This document shows positions 34,027 through 43,306 of a stretch of 64,000 bases of DNA, in pieces (position 1 is the stretch's first letter; each line of letters opens with the position of its first letter). Origin of the DNA: Salinicola salarius. GTDB taxonomy: Bacteria > Pseudomonadota > Gammaproteobacteria > Pseudomonadales > Halomonadaceae. The notes beneath the pieces were generated by a model. It worked only from the letters and a program-made list of their open reading frames with translations, had not been told where the DNA came from and searched no databases. The stretch spans positions 186,001 through 250,000 of the forward strand of contig NZ_NHOU01000003.1 in the NCBI RefSeq assembly GCF_002179555.1. Direction: 5' to 3'. Made by a program: the position numbers and the translations under genes.

Positions 34027-35964
34027 TTGTCAGACGATCTTCCCGACATCCTGGCCGGGCCAATGCTCCGTCGCGCCATGCCGCAGCGACTGGTGATGTG
34101 GCTGATCGCTTCGCGCCCGATCGAACTCCAGTTGACGCTATCTGCCGATGACCTCTCGCAGCACCACGATCTCGAGTCGGCGACGACTCGCCTGGCGGTC
34201 GGTCATCACGCTCACCTTCACCTGATCGACCTGCCGCTCGGCGATGCCCTGCCCCGGGATGTCCGCATCGCCTACGACCTCGCCTATCGTGTGAATGCCG
34301 CAGGGGGAGTGAATGAGGAAGGGAAAGGCACCGGCTGGTGCTCGATGCGGGATTGGGGCGAGGCCCTTTGCTACGACGGTGAGCCACTGCCTACGCTGGT
34401 GCTGCGTTCGCGCTACGACAATCTGCTCCACGGCTCCTGCCGCAAGCCGCATCACGCCAGCCCCGATGGCCTGGTGCGCGCCGATCGCTGGCTGAGCGAG
34501 CGCCACGCCGACAGCGCCGCGCGGCCGGCAGCGCTACTGATGACCGGCGATCAAATCTATGCCGACGACGTGGCCGGGCCGATGCTCGCCGCCATTCATG
34601 CGCTGATTGCGAGACTGGGCCTTTACGACGAGTGCCTGGAGGGAACGGAGATCGCCAGCGGCAGCGAGCTCTACGCCCGCGACGAGACCTACTATCATCG
34701 CGACGATCTGCTGCCGGCGATCCGCTCCACCGAAGCCCTGCGCGAGAAATTCTTCGGCGGCGTACGCAAGCCGATCTTCACCACCGCCAGCGCGGAAAAT
34801 CACCTGATCACCTTCGCCGAGCTGCTGGCGATGTATCTACTGGTGTGGTCACCGACACCGTGGCGGCTGATCGAGGTGGAAATTCCCCAACTCGCCGCCG
34901 AGGAGCAGGACCGCTACCGCGCCGAACAGCGCCACATCGATGCTTTCGTCGCTGGGCTGCCAAACGTGGCGCGCCTGTTCGCCCACCTTCCCACGCTGAT
35001 GATCTTCGATGACCATGACGTCACCGACGACTGGAATCTCTCCGCCGCCTGGGAAGCCGCGGTCTATGAGCATCCGTTCTCGCGCCGGATCGTGGGTAAC
35101 GCGCTGATCGCGTACCTGCTGTGTCAGGGATGGGGCAACGACCCCGACGGCCTGGCCGAGCCGCTGGCCGCCAGCCGCGAATGGCTCGACTCGGCCAGCC
35201 ATGACGGCCGGCTCGATTGCGAGACGCACAACCGGCTCGTGACCCACCTGCTGGGCTTCACCGGCTGGGGCTACACCCTCGACTCGACGCCGCGCCTGGT
35301 GGTGCTGGATACACGCACACGGCGCTGGCGTAGCGAACGTCGCCGGCACCACCCCTCGGGCCTGATGGACTGGGAAGCGTTGAGCGAATTCCAGCAGGAA
35401 CTGCTCGAGGAACCTTCGGTGATCATCGTCTCTCCGGCGCCGATCTTCGGGGTCAAGCTGATCGAAGGCATCCAGCGCGTCTTCACCTGGTTCGGCAAGC
35501 CGTTGCTGGTCGACGCGGAGAACTGGATGGCGCACCCCGGTGCGGCTCATACCATGCTCAACATCCTGCGCCATAGCCGCACGCCCCAGCGTTACGTGAT
35601 TCTCTCCGGCGACGTGCACTACTCCTTCGTCTACGCGATCACCATTCGCCAGCATCGCAACAGCCCTCGCATGTGGCAGATCACCAGCAGTGGCCTCAAG
35701 AACACCTTCCCCGACACCCTGCTCGACTGGTTCGACCGCCTCAATCGCTGGCTCTACGCGCCCTGGTCACCGCTCAACTGGCTCACCAAGCGGCGTCGCA
35801 TGGCGGTGGATCCCTACTATCCCGAACGGGCCTCGAAAGGCGAGCGCCTGTGGAACCGGGCCGGTATCGGTCAGGTCCTGCTCGACGATCAGGGCGCGCC
35901 ACGAGAGGTCACGCAGCTGGGCGCCGACGACTGCGACACCCGTTTCTCGGAATCCCGCTCGTGA
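34027..35964 (+). CDS. PhoD-like (alkaline phosphatase D family) metallophosphatase
   Basis: 645 residues from a TTG start with AGGA upstream; the first ATG (34063) would drop 12 residues. Metallophosphatase motifs: LMTGDQIYADD (about 172-182), LMIFDDHDVTDDWN (about 324-337) and ILSGDVHYSF (about 524-533). There is no signal peptide, so it is probably cytoplasmic, unlike secreted PhoD. Its physiological substrate is unknown. It is preceded by a 160-base gap after fruR and followed by a long imperfect hairpin. Confidence 0.88.
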   Translation: MSDDLPDILAGPMLRRAMPQRLVMWLIASRPIELQLTLSADDLSQHHDLESATTRLAVGHHAHLHLIDLPLGDALPRDVRIAYDLAYRVNAAGGVNEEGKGTGWCSMRDWGEALCYDGEPLPTLVLRSRYDNLLHGSCRKPHHASPDGLVRADRWLSERHADSAARPAALLMTGDQIYADDVAGPMLAAIHALIARLGLYDECLEGTEIASGSELYARDETYYHRDDLLPAIRSTEALREKFFGGVRKPIFTTASAENHLITFAELLAMYLLVWSPTPWRLIEVEIPQLAAEEQDRYRAEQRHIDAFVAGLPNVARLFAHLPTLMIFDDHDVTDDWNLSAAWEAAVYEHPFSRRIVGNALIAYLLCQGWGNDPDGLAEPLAASREWLDSASHDGRLDCETHNRLVTHLLGFTGWGYTLDSTPRLVVLDTRTRRWRSERRRHHPSGLMDWEALSEFQQELLEEPSVIIVSPAPIFGVKLIEGIQRVFTWFGKPLLVDAENWMAHPGAAHTMLNILRHSRTPQRYVILSGDVHYSFVYAITIRQHRNSPRMWQITSSGLKNTFPDTLLDWFDRLNRWLYAPWSPLNWLTKRRRMAVDPYYPERASKGERLWNRAGIGQVLLDDQGAPREVTQLGADDCDTRFSESRS

Positions 35965-35969
35965 TACGG

Positions 35970-36018
35970 CGCCATGCCGATCGAATATGCTGGTTGCCAC
36001 GGTTCGATGGGCATGGCG
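35970..36018. terminator. Long hairpin between convergent PhoD-like and sulP genes
   Basis: 16-bp stem with one mismatch (35970-35985 with 36003-36018) and a 17-base loop, in the 82-base space between two convergent genes. There is no U-run on either side, so it may be a weak or rho-aided terminator or an mRNA 3'-end stabiliser. Confidence 0.45.
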
Positions 36019-36046
36019 ACCGCCATGGATTGTCATCGGGTCTCCA

Positions 36047-37732
36047 TCAACCGGCGCGAGCGATACCCGGTAGCGCTTCGACATCGCCGAACGTGCCGGT
36101 CCTCCCTTCGACATCGCGTAGTTCGACCACGATCCCCCTGGCCGCGGCATGCTCGACGAAACGATCGATATCCTCGCGAATATCCGGATCGATGTAGTTG
36201 GCACCGATAGCGTCGATGATCAGCTCGCCGTTGTCCGGCACGGTATCGAGACACTGACGCATCTCTTCGCGGTTGAGAAATGAGACATCCTGCTGGAACT
36301 TGAGCAGCACGTGATCGCCGCGCCGGGTGCAGGCGATTGCCGAGCGGTAACCCGACTGCAGCAGGAAGTAGAGACTGCACACTAGCCCCACAAGCACGCC
36401 CATCAGCAGATCGGTAGCCAGAATCGTGATCACCGTGACGGTGAACGGGATGAAACGGCGCATGCCTTCGCGATACTGATCGAGGAACAGCGCCGGCCTG
36501 GCCAGCTTGTAGCCGGTATGCAGCAGGATCGCCGCCAGCGTCGCCAGCGGAATCAGCTCCAGCCACATGGCGAGGAACGCCACGCTCACCAGCAGCAGGC
36601 TGCCGTGGATCAGGCTCGACAGCCGGGTGCGGCCACCCGCGTTGGCATTGGCGGAGCTGCGCACGATCACCGCCGTTACCGGCAGTGCCCCCACCAGCCC
36701 GCAGACCATATTGCCGATACCCTGCGCCTTCAGCTCGCGATGCGGTGGCGAGTGGCGCTTGAGAGGATCGAGCTTGTCGATGGCCTCCAGGCTCAGCAGG
36801 GTCTCGAGACTGGCGATGATGGCGATGGTAATCGCGACCGTATAGACCGCCGGGTTGGCCAGCGCGCCGATGTCAGGACGTGTCATCTGCCCGATCAGTT
36901 CCGTCGGCCCGGATAGCCCGCCCAGGTCGATATGGTGCCCGGCACTCAGCGCCCAGCCAGGCATCGCACCGCCGACCAGGCGATCGATCGCGACGCTGCC
37001 GAGCACCACCAGCAGTGGCCCCGGGATCAGAGCCAGCACGCGATGGCGTTTGATCATCGGCTGCTCCCAGAGTATCAGCAGGCCCAGACTGAACAGCGCA
37101 ATCCCGGTCGCCAGCGGCGAGATGCCACTGAACAGCGCAACCGGGTCGGCGAGCGACGGCATCTCGTCCAGCGGATGCCCCAGCGCCATCGGGAACTGCC
37201 CCAGCACCAGAATCAGGCCGATCCCCGCCAGCATGCCCTTGATCACCGAAGTCGGCACGAAGGCACCGATCCGCCCCAGCTTGAACACACCCATCAGCAG
37301 CTGCAGCACGCCGGCGAGTATCACCGCGATCAGGAACGCAGCGAAGCTGCCCAGTTGCTCGATCGCGTCCAGCACGATCACGGTCAGCCCCGCCGCCGGG
37401 CCGCTGACACTGAGCGCCGAGCCGCTGAACATCGTTACCACCAGGCCGCCCACCATGCCGGCGACGAGTCCCGCAATGGGCGGCGCGCCGGAGGCCAGCG
37501 CGATCCCCAGGCAGAGCGGGATCGCCACCAGGAAGACCACGATGCCCGCCGGGATATCGCGGGAGAGATGTCGAAGCGAGAAGGTATCGGGGCTGTCGGG
37601 ACTGGTGTCACGGAAGGTATCGGAGCCGTCGTGAGCGGCCGACGCCGCAGGCGTCGTCTGTCTCGATGTCTTCTGGGTCGATGTCGTCTGTCTCGATGCC
37701 GTCATTGTCGTGTCCTCGGATCCTTGAGTCAC
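36047..37732 (-). CDS. SulP-family anion transporter (probable bicarbonate transporter)
   Basis: 561 residues. A low-complexity N-terminus rich in Thr/Ser/Asp precedes the SulP membrane domain (about 55-430, IPAGIVVFLVAIPLCLGIALASG first; SALSVSGPAAGLTVIVLDAI later). A short STAS-like C-terminal domain follows (about 460-550, DVSFLNREEMRQCLDTVPDN). The next gene upstream encodes a beta-carbonic anhydrase. SulP and carbonic anhydrase pairs are usually linked to bicarbonate uptake, so sodium-dependent bicarbonate transport is more likely than sulfate. An in-frame ATG at 37705 is an alternative start. Confidence 0.9.
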   Translation of the reverse strand: MTQGSEDTTMTASRQTTSTQKTSRQTTPAASAAHDGSDTFRDTSPDSPDTFSLRHLSRDIPAGIVVFLVAIPLCLGIALASGAPPIAGLVAGMVGGLVVTMFSGSALSVSGPAAGLTVIVLDAIEQLGSFAAFLIAVILAGVLQLLMGVFKLGRIGAFVPTSVIKGMLAGIGLILVLGQFPMALGHPLDEMPSLADPVALFSGISPLATGIALFSLGLLILWEQPMIKRHRVLALIPGPLLVVLGSVAIDRLVGGAMPGWALSAGHHIDLGGLSGPTELIGQMTRPDIGALANPAVYTVAITIAIIASLETLLSLEAIDKLDPLKRHSPPHRELKAQGIGNMVCGLVGALPVTAVIVRSSANANAGGRTRLSSLIHGSLLLVSVAFLAMWLELIPLATLAAILLHTGYKLARPALFLDQYREGMRRFIPFTVTVITILATDLLMGVLVGLVCSLYFLLQSGYRSAIACTRRGDHVLLKFQQDVSFLNREEMRQCLDTVPDNGELIIDAIGANYIDPDIREDIDRFVEHAAARGIVVELRDVEGRTGTFGDVEALPGIARAG

Positions 37733-37784
37733 AGCGTGGAAATGGCGTGGCCTATTGCTTTTGGTTGCTCTCGAAGATCAGCTT

Positions 37785-38444
37785 CTAACCGGCCGCCACA
37801 CGCTGCCAGCGCTGTTCGTCGAGCCCGTCTTCCGCGCCCTCGACCTCGCGACGATAGACTTCCTCCAGGTGTCCGCTCGCCAGATCGTAGACCCAGCCAT
37901 GCAGGCTTGGCGCCCGCCGCGCCTGCCAGCTCCCGGTGATCAGTTTCAGGCCGGCAAGCCGTTCAATCTGCGCGATCACATTGAGCTCGACCAGATGGTC
38001 GACCTTGTCGCCGAGTTGCGAGAACTGCGCGAGCTCGGCGTCCCGCTCGGCGACCAGTTGCTTGACCTGCCCCAGATGCCTGTCGACATGGGGCAGCGTC
38101 CGAAGGGCGTCGCCGCCGCTCACCGCTGCCTGGATGCCGCCACAGCCGCGGTGCCCGCAGACGATGATGTGGTCCACCTTCAGCGCGTTGATCGCGTACT
38201 CGAGCACGCTCGACACGTTGGCATCGTCTTCATGCACCAGGTTGGCAATATTGCGATGGATGAAGAGCTCTCCGGGCCTGGCATTGCAGATCTGCTCCGC
38301 CGGCACCCGACTGTCGCAGCAGCCGATCCACAGCGCGGCGGGCGACTGCCCCTGGTGCAGACGTTCGAACAGGTCGGGATCGGAGGCCTTCATGTCGTCG
38401 GCCCAGGCCCGATTCTCGAGTAGCAGACGGTCGAAGAATTGCAT
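37785..38444 (-). CDS. Beta-class carbonic anhydrase
   Basis: 219 residues from ATG 38444 with AAGGAG upstream; the longer in-frame ORF from 38519 lacks family residues. It interconverts CO2 and bicarbonate. Zinc ligands: Cys and Asp-Arg dyad in IGCCDSRVPAE (about 41-51), and His/Cys in VCGHRGCGG (about 98-106). The length and the ending match the E. coli Can type. It lies 52 bases upstream of sulP on the same strand, probably one operon for CO2/bicarbonate handling. Confidence 0.95.
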   Translation of the reverse strand: MQFFDRLLLENRAWADDMKASDPDLFERLHQGQSPAALWIGCCDSRVPAEQICNARPGELFIHRNIANLVHEDDANVSSVLEYAINALKVDHIIVCGHRGCGGIQAAVSGGDALRTLPHVDRHLGQVKQLVAERDAELAQFSQLGDKVDHLVELNVIAQIERLAGLKLITGSWQARRAPSLHGWVYDLASGHLEEVYRREVEGAEDGLDEQRWQRVAAG

Positions 38445-39012
38445 GGCAGCACTCCTTGTGCGGTGGCGTTCTGTGTAGTGGCGATATGGATAGCGACGAT
38501 CGACGAGCTCGGCTTCCACGCGGTCGTTTCGGCGTCCGAACTCGACTTTCCGGCGGTGATGTCGGCCTGGCCGTCGTCATCGTTGGCTAACGACTCGAGC
38601 ATGAGACGAAAGGCGCAGACTTCGCTTCCAGTCGTACGGCGGAAAGGCAGGATCGGGCAAGCAAAAACCGCTTTGCAGGCTGCAAATTTTGTAAGGCTAC
38701 GTGATGGAGTGTTGATGCAGGCGGGTCCGAAGCGGATCACGAAATCGCGATTTTTCGCGACTTGGTCGACAGCCGACGAGTGTCAAGAAACGTAAAATCT
38801 GGCCTTCCGCCCTTCGTCGATCGTGTTCATGAACTCTGCATGACAGCCGGCTTCAGGGAGGGAAAAGAAAGTCGAGAAACATCAGAAATTTAATAAAATC
38901 TAATGTAACAGAAGGCACGACAACCTTGCGTGAAGATGAACCCTTTCATGCTGCCGAGAGGGCTCGACGAGCATGAACGTTACCCGCCGATGACGTTCAT
39001 GCTCGGTTCATG
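38445..39012. other. 568-base non-coding interval with AT-rich island and hairpin
   Basis: Lies between the carbonic anhydrase start and the MOSC gene stop. No supported gene: the short frames lack ribosome sites and family similarity. It holds the carbonic anhydrase promoter (not precisely placed). About 38865-38930 is markedly AT-rich for this genome (AGAAATTTAATAAAATCTAA). A perfect 13-bp stem (38968-38980 with 38993-39005) with a 12-base loop lies eight bases beyond the MOSC stop. It may be the MOSC terminator or part of an unannotated small RNA; there is no clear U-run. Confidence 0.6.
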
Positions 39013-39813
39013 TCACAGCGACGATTCCAGCACCTCGATCGGGTCGTTCACGCTGATGTCACCGCTATTCTCCGCCACGAGATTCTGACCGAAATAGACC
39101 TTGCCCTTCTCGCCTCGGCGATAGCCCGCCAGGGTCTTCAGCGGCTCCTTGTCGGCCCGCTTTTCGCCCCTGGAAGGGTCGACCGTCACCATGGCACAGC
39201 GAGAGCATGGCGCATCGACCCGAAACGTCACCTCGCCTATCCGGATGCGTTTCCAGCCATCCTCGGCGTAGGGCTCGGTGCCGGTCGCGACGAGATTGGG
39301 CCGGAACTGCGCCATCACATGCGTCCCGTCGGTGCGGGCGTTGAGATCCTCCAGCGAGGCCTCGGAGATCAGCAGCAGCGGATAGCCGTCGGCGAAGCTG
39401 ACCCTCACCCCGATCGACTGCCGATAGCGCGGCGATCGCTCCCCCAGCCACAGCAGCCGTGCGGGCTCGCCCGCGGCCTCGCTGAACCAGTCGTCGAGAG
39501 AGGCATGCGTGGTGGTCGCACTGAAAGGATCGGCCCACACCTGGGTATCGAACGGCTGCCCGGAGAACTCCTGGCGCGCCACATCCACCGGCGGCAGCGT
39601 GCCGTGGGTCACTGTCAGACGCTCGCCATCGAACTGCGCCCGCACCCGTTGCAGCTGGGGATGCGTCCGCGCCGTGAGGAAGGTGCCGTCGGGCTTGACC
39701 ACCATGAAGCGGCGATCGCCGACCAGGCCCTCTTCCTCGACCCGAGCGCGCTGCAGCGACGAGCCGGCCGTGGATTTGATCGGATAATGATGAATGGCAG
39801 CAAGCGCTGGCAT
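39013..39813 (-). CDS. MOSC domain protein, YcbX/mARC-like
   Basis: 266 residues. N-terminal MOSC_N beta-barrel (IHHYPIKSTAGSSLQRARVE) is followed by the MOSC domain (about 120-260). The conserved Cys expected to bind molybdenum cofactor is in RVDAPCSRCAMVTVDP. Family members (YcbX, eukaryotic mARC) reduce N-hydroxylated compounds. There is no C-terminal 2Fe-2S ferredoxin domain, unlike E. coli YcbX (about 369 residues), so an external electron donor is needed. It follows the DUF4385 gene by 40 bases on the same strand. Confidence 0.88.
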   Translation of the reverse strand: MPALAAIHHYPIKSTAGSSLQRARVEEEGLVGDRRFMVVKPDGTFLTARTHPQLQRVRAQFDGERLTVTHGTLPPVDVARQEFSGQPFDTQVWADPFSATTTHASLDDWFSEAAGEPARLLWLGERSPRYRQSIGVRVSFADGYPLLLISEASLEDLNARTDGTHVMAQFRPNLVATGTEPYAEDGWKRIRIGEVTFRVDAPCSRCAMVTVDPSRGEKRADKEPLKTLAGYRRGEKGKVYFGQNLVAENSGDISVNDPIEVLESSL

Positions 39814-39853
39814 GAAAGGCTCCTGTCACAACATTGATCTTTTGATTCGGCGA

Positions 39854-40369
39854 TCAGCGCCTGGATTTCAGACGACGCTGATGCTCGCGCTTGGCCTGTT
39901 GGTAGGCCTCGTCGGCCCGAACGCGATCCAGCCTTTCGCGATAGCACTCGGCGATGCGAGCTTTCTCGGCATCGGCGTTTCGCGGTTGGCGCTGGCGACC
40001 CTGGGCGTCCTTCTTACGCCCGCCGGGATAGCACGCATAGCGCCGTGCGCGGGTATAGCCCATCTGCAGGTATTTCCGCGCCATGTCCATGCCCACGAAA
40101 TCGCCTCGTTCGCGATAGTCGCAATAGCGCGCGTGCAGTTCGGCGACGGCCTGCCTGGCGTCCGCCTCGTTGCGGATGGCCCACAGCGGAAGCAGCTCAT
40201 CCTTGTAGGGCTGGACATGGAACACACCGCGCTCGCCATGGCCGATCCGGTAGCATTCCGGATGCCGACGATAATCGATAGACGCGTCGGGGAAGCTCAC
40301 GCTCACCTCGCTCAGGTCATCTCGCTCAGGGTCGCGACGGGATCGCGCGGCGGAGGCAGCGCGAGACAT
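39854..40369 (-). CDS. DUF4385 family protein of unknown function
   Basis: 171 residues, very basic, soluble. The central block (DYRRHPECYRIGHGERGVFHVQPYKDELLP through FVGMDMARKYLQMGYTRARRYA) is the conserved DUF4385 core. The C-terminal third is a charged, probably helical tail (ADAEKARIAECYRERLDRVRADEAYQQAKREH). The function is unknown. The N-terminal roughly 25 residues are arginine-rich and may not all be translated. It probably shares a transcript with the MOSC gene. Confidence 0.78.
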   Translation of the reverse strand: MSRAASAARSRRDPERDDLSEVSVSFPDASIDYRRHPECYRIGHGERGVFHVQPYKDELLPLWAIRNEADARQAVAELHARYCDYRERGDFVGMDMARKYLQMGYTRARRYACYPGGRKKDAQGRQRQPRNADAEKARIAECYRERLDRVRADEAYQQAKREHQRRLKSRR

Positions 40370-40377
40370 CGCGGGGA

Positions 40378-40409
40378 CGAAAAACGGCCGTCTCCGAGGA
40401 GACGACCGT
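40378..40409 (-). terminator. Terminator of the TAXI-TRAP operon
   Basis: On the minus strand an 11-position stem with one internal mismatch (40409-40399 with 40394-40384) is followed by TTTTT. It lies 26 bases after the TRAP permease stop, between it and the DUF4385 gene. Confidence 0.75.
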
Positions 40410-40435
40410 CATGTTGCCACGCCTTTAATGCTACG

Positions 40436-43036
40436 TCAGGTTGCCGCGACCTGCTGGGGCTTGTTGGCCCTAGATCCGCGCCGACGTCGCTGGAGCGCCA
40501 CCACCAATCCGAACAGCAAAAGCGCCGGGATCCACATCAGCTCTTTCGGCAGTTGGGACGTGGGGATACGCACCGAGACGATCTCCTGGTCGAAATCGAA
40601 GCCCAGCTTTTCCGCCTGGCTACCGAAGTCGGTCATGTCCACCAGCGTCTTGCCATCTTCCCGCATCAGATGCAGGCCCAGGCTCGAGAGCCGCTCGGCA
40701 CCGGTGTCGCCTTCCGTCGCCGGCACCTGGATCACGAAGCTGGTGGGCGCGCCGTAGGCGTCGAGACCATCGATGCGCGTCATCAGGTGCTCATTGGGTC
40801 CGATCTCTCCCAGCGCCTGCTCGAACTGCGCCGGCGGCACCTCCTCGTAGGGGGCGTCGACCATGTCCATCCAGAAGCCCGGACGGAACAGCGAGAAGGC
40901 GACCAGCAGCAGCAGCAGGCTTTCGTACCAGCGACTTCTGACCAGCATGAAGCCCTGGGTCGCGGCCGCGAAGATCAGCATCGCCACCGTCGCCACGACG
41001 AAGATGAGGATCCCGTGGATCCAGTCGACGTTGATCAGCAGCAGGTCGGTGTTGAAGATGAACAGGAACGGCAGCGCCGCTGTCCGCAGGCTGTAGTAGA
41101 ACGCCTGGAAGCCGGTCCGGATCGGATCGGCGCCGGAGATCGCCGCCGCCGCGAACGAGGCTAGCCCCACCGGCGGCGTCACGTCGGCCATGATGCCGAA
41201 GTAGAACACGAACAGGTGGACGGCGATCAGCGGCACGATCAGCCCGTTCTGTTCCCCCAACTGGACGATGACCGGCGCCAGCAGCGCCGACACCACGATG
41301 TAGTTGGCGGTCGTCGGCAGCCCCATGCCCAGGATCAGACTGAGCACGCCGGTGAGCAGCAGCATCAGCAGCAGGTTGCCCATCGACAGGGTCTCGACCA
41401 GATCCGCCAGCACCAGGCCGACGCCGGTCTGTGCCACGGCGCCGACGATGATGCCGGCGGTGGCCGTGGCGATACCGATGCCGATCATGTTGCGAGCACC
41501 ATCGATCAGCCCGTCCCACAGATCCATGCCGCCGCGCTTGATGTCGTTGGCCAGATCGCTTTTGCCGCGGAAGAAGGCATCGATCGGCCGCTGGGTCAGG
41601 ATGATGAAGATCATGAAGGCGGTCGCCCAGAACGCCGACAGCCCCGGCGACAGACGCTCCACCATCAGACACCACACCAGCACCACCACCGGCAGGATGT
41701 AATGCAGCCCCACCATGACGGTCGGCCGGGTGCGCGGCAGTTGAGTGATCTCCTGCGAGGGATCGTCCACTTCCAGCTCGGGATAGCGGGAACCGATCTT
41801 CATCAGCGCGATGTAGATCGCACCGACACCCAGCGCGATGACCCAGGGCGCTGCCTCTCCCAAGGCCGGCTTGAGCCAGCCGATGCCGTAATAGACCGCG
41901 AACGCCATCGCCATGATGCCGACCAGGCCGGTCAGGAAGCCGAGAATCTTGTTGAGCCACGGCCGCTGCGGGTTACCGCTGGGCAAGCCCTGCATGCCCG
42001 CCTTCAGCGCTTCGAGATGGACGATGTAGAGCAGCGCGATATAGGAGATCACCGCCGGCAGGAACGCGTGCTTGATCACCTCGATGTAGGGAATACCGAC
42101 GTATTCCACCATCAGGAACGCTGCCGCGCCCATCACCGGCGGCATGATCTGACCGTTGACGGACGAAGAGACTTCCACCGCACCGGCCTTGGTCGCGCTG
42201 AAGCCGACGCGCTTCATCATCGGGATGGTAAAGGTGCCGGTGGTGACCGTATTGGCAATCGAGGAACCGGAAATCAGGCCGGTAAGGCCGGAAGAGACCA
42301 CGGCGGCCTTGGCCGGGCCACCGCGATAGTGCCCCAGCAGCGAGAACGCCACCTTGATGAAATAGTTGCCCGCCCCGGCCTTGTCGAGCAGCGCACCGAA
42401 CAGCACGAACAGGAACACGAAACTGGTGGAGACCCCCAGCGCGATGCCGAACACCCCCTGCGTGGTCAGCCATTGATGGTTGACCAGTCCGGAAAAGCTC
42501 ACGCCACGGTGGGCCAGCATGCCCGGCATGTACGGTCCGGCCAGCGAGTAGACCAGAAAGATCAGCGCGATGATCATCAGCGGCGGGCCGAGCGCGCGAC
42601 GTGTCGCCTCGAGCAGCAGCACGATCCCCACCACGCCGACGATCACGTCCTGCAGAATCGGCGCGCCGGGACGCTGGGAAAGCTGGGCATAGAAAAAGTA
42701 GAGGTAGGAGGCACAGAACGCCGCCACGAGGGCCATGGCCCAGTCGAGAATCGGCATGCGTTCGCGCGGAGAGCGCTTGAACGCCGGATAGGCCATGAAG
42801 GCGAGGAAAACGGCGAACGCCAGATGGATGGAGCGCGCCTCGGTGGCGCTGAAGACACCGAACCCGACGATGAAGGGTAGCGGCGAAGCGATCCAGAGCT
42901 GAAACAGCGACCACAGCGCCGCCACACCCAGCAGGATGCGGTTGGGCGTTCCGGTCAGCTTGCGACCACCGGTGTCGGTCGCAGCCAGTTCGTCCAGCTT
43001 GGCCTGATCGGGGCCAGAAGCCTTGTTATCCGTCAT
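40436..43036 (-). CDS. TRAP transporter fused permease subunit (TAXI type, DctQ-DctM fusion)
   Basis: 866 residues from ATG 43036 (MTDNKASGPDQAKLDE); the longer in-frame ORF from 43252 crosses the inter-gene hairpin region. The N-terminal part (about 60-250) carries the small-subunit-like TM helices. The large DctM-type domain follows (about 130-640; KAGAVEVSSSVNGQIMPPVMGAAA and LILGMGLPTTANYIVVSALLAP are typical of the 4TM/12TM fusion). The C-terminal 200 residues hold extra TM segments and a soluble part. It imports a small organic acid with Na+ together with the TAXI binding protein encoded 270 bases upstream. The substrate is unknown. Confidence 0.92.
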   Translation of the reverse strand: MTDNKASGPDQAKLDELAATDTGGRKLTGTPNRILLGVAALWSLFQLWIASPLPFIVGFGVFSATEARSIHLAFAVFLAFMAYPAFKRSPRERMPILDWAMALVAAFCASYLYFFYAQLSQRPGAPILQDVIVGVVGIVLLLEATRRALGPPLMIIALIFLVYSLAGPYMPGMLAHRGVSFSGLVNHQWLTTQGVFGIALGVSTSFVFLFVLFGALLDKAGAGNYFIKVAFSLLGHYRGGPAKAAVVSSGLTGLISGSSIANTVTTGTFTIPMMKRVGFSATKAGAVEVSSSVNGQIMPPVMGAAAFLMVEYVGIPYIEVIKHAFLPAVISYIALLYIVHLEALKAGMQGLPSGNPQRPWLNKILGFLTGLVGIMAMAFAVYYGIGWLKPALGEAAPWVIALGVGAIYIALMKIGSRYPELEVDDPSQEITQLPRTRPTVMVGLHYILPVVVLVWCLMVERLSPGLSAFWATAFMIFIILTQRPIDAFFRGKSDLANDIKRGGMDLWDGLIDGARNMIGIGIATATAGIIVGAVAQTGVGLVLADLVETLSMGNLLLMLLLTGVLSLILGMGLPTTANYIVVSALLAPVIVQLGEQNGLIVPLIAVHLFVFYFGIMADVTPPVGLASFAAAAISGADPIRTGFQAFYYSLRTAALPFLFIFNTDLLLINVDWIHGILIFVVATVAMLIFAAATQGFMLVRSRWYESLLLLLVAFSLFRPGFWMDMVDAPYEEVPPAQFEQALGEIGPNEHLMTRIDGLDAYGAPTSFVIQVPATEGDTGAERLSSLGLHLMREDGKTLVDMTDFGSQAEKLGFDFDQEIVSVRIPTSQLPKELMWIPALLLFGLVVALQRRRRGSRANKPQQVAAT

Positions 43037-43235
43037 GAGCAGATCCTGACTTGAGAAGGTGCCTTCAGAAGAGCGGTACCCGGCCATACGGCGGGAAGCC
43101 GGAGACTCGCCCGTGTTGCAGACAACTTCTGAGCAAACACTGAGTAATCGCCTGCGCGAATGAATCGCTACGCTTCGCGTCCGCGTTCCGCGCTTGACTC
43201 GATGCGACGGTCGATGTCGCAAGGTATCGATCCAA

Positions 43236-43267
43236 CGGCGCGGCGGTTGCAACCAACCGCCGCGCCG
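43236..43267 (-). promoter_or_regulatory. Strong hairpin between the TAXI binding-protein and permease genes
   Basis: Perfect 14-bp GC-rich stem (43236-43249 with 43254-43267) and a 4-base loop, 39 bases after the binding-protein stop and 200 bases before the permease start. Only a weak T content follows on the minus strand. Such hairpins commonly protect the upstream mRNA or attenuate, giving more binding protein than permease. Confidence 0.7.
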
Positions 43268-43306
43268 AAGATTAACGCATTCCGTCAGGAATGACGCCGT
43301 GGGCGA

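Noticed and set aside
41216-42880. 554-codon plus-strand ORF antisense to the TRAP permease gene
   Set aside because: His/Gln/Arg/Asp-rich shadow of a membrane-protein gene; no plausible start signal.
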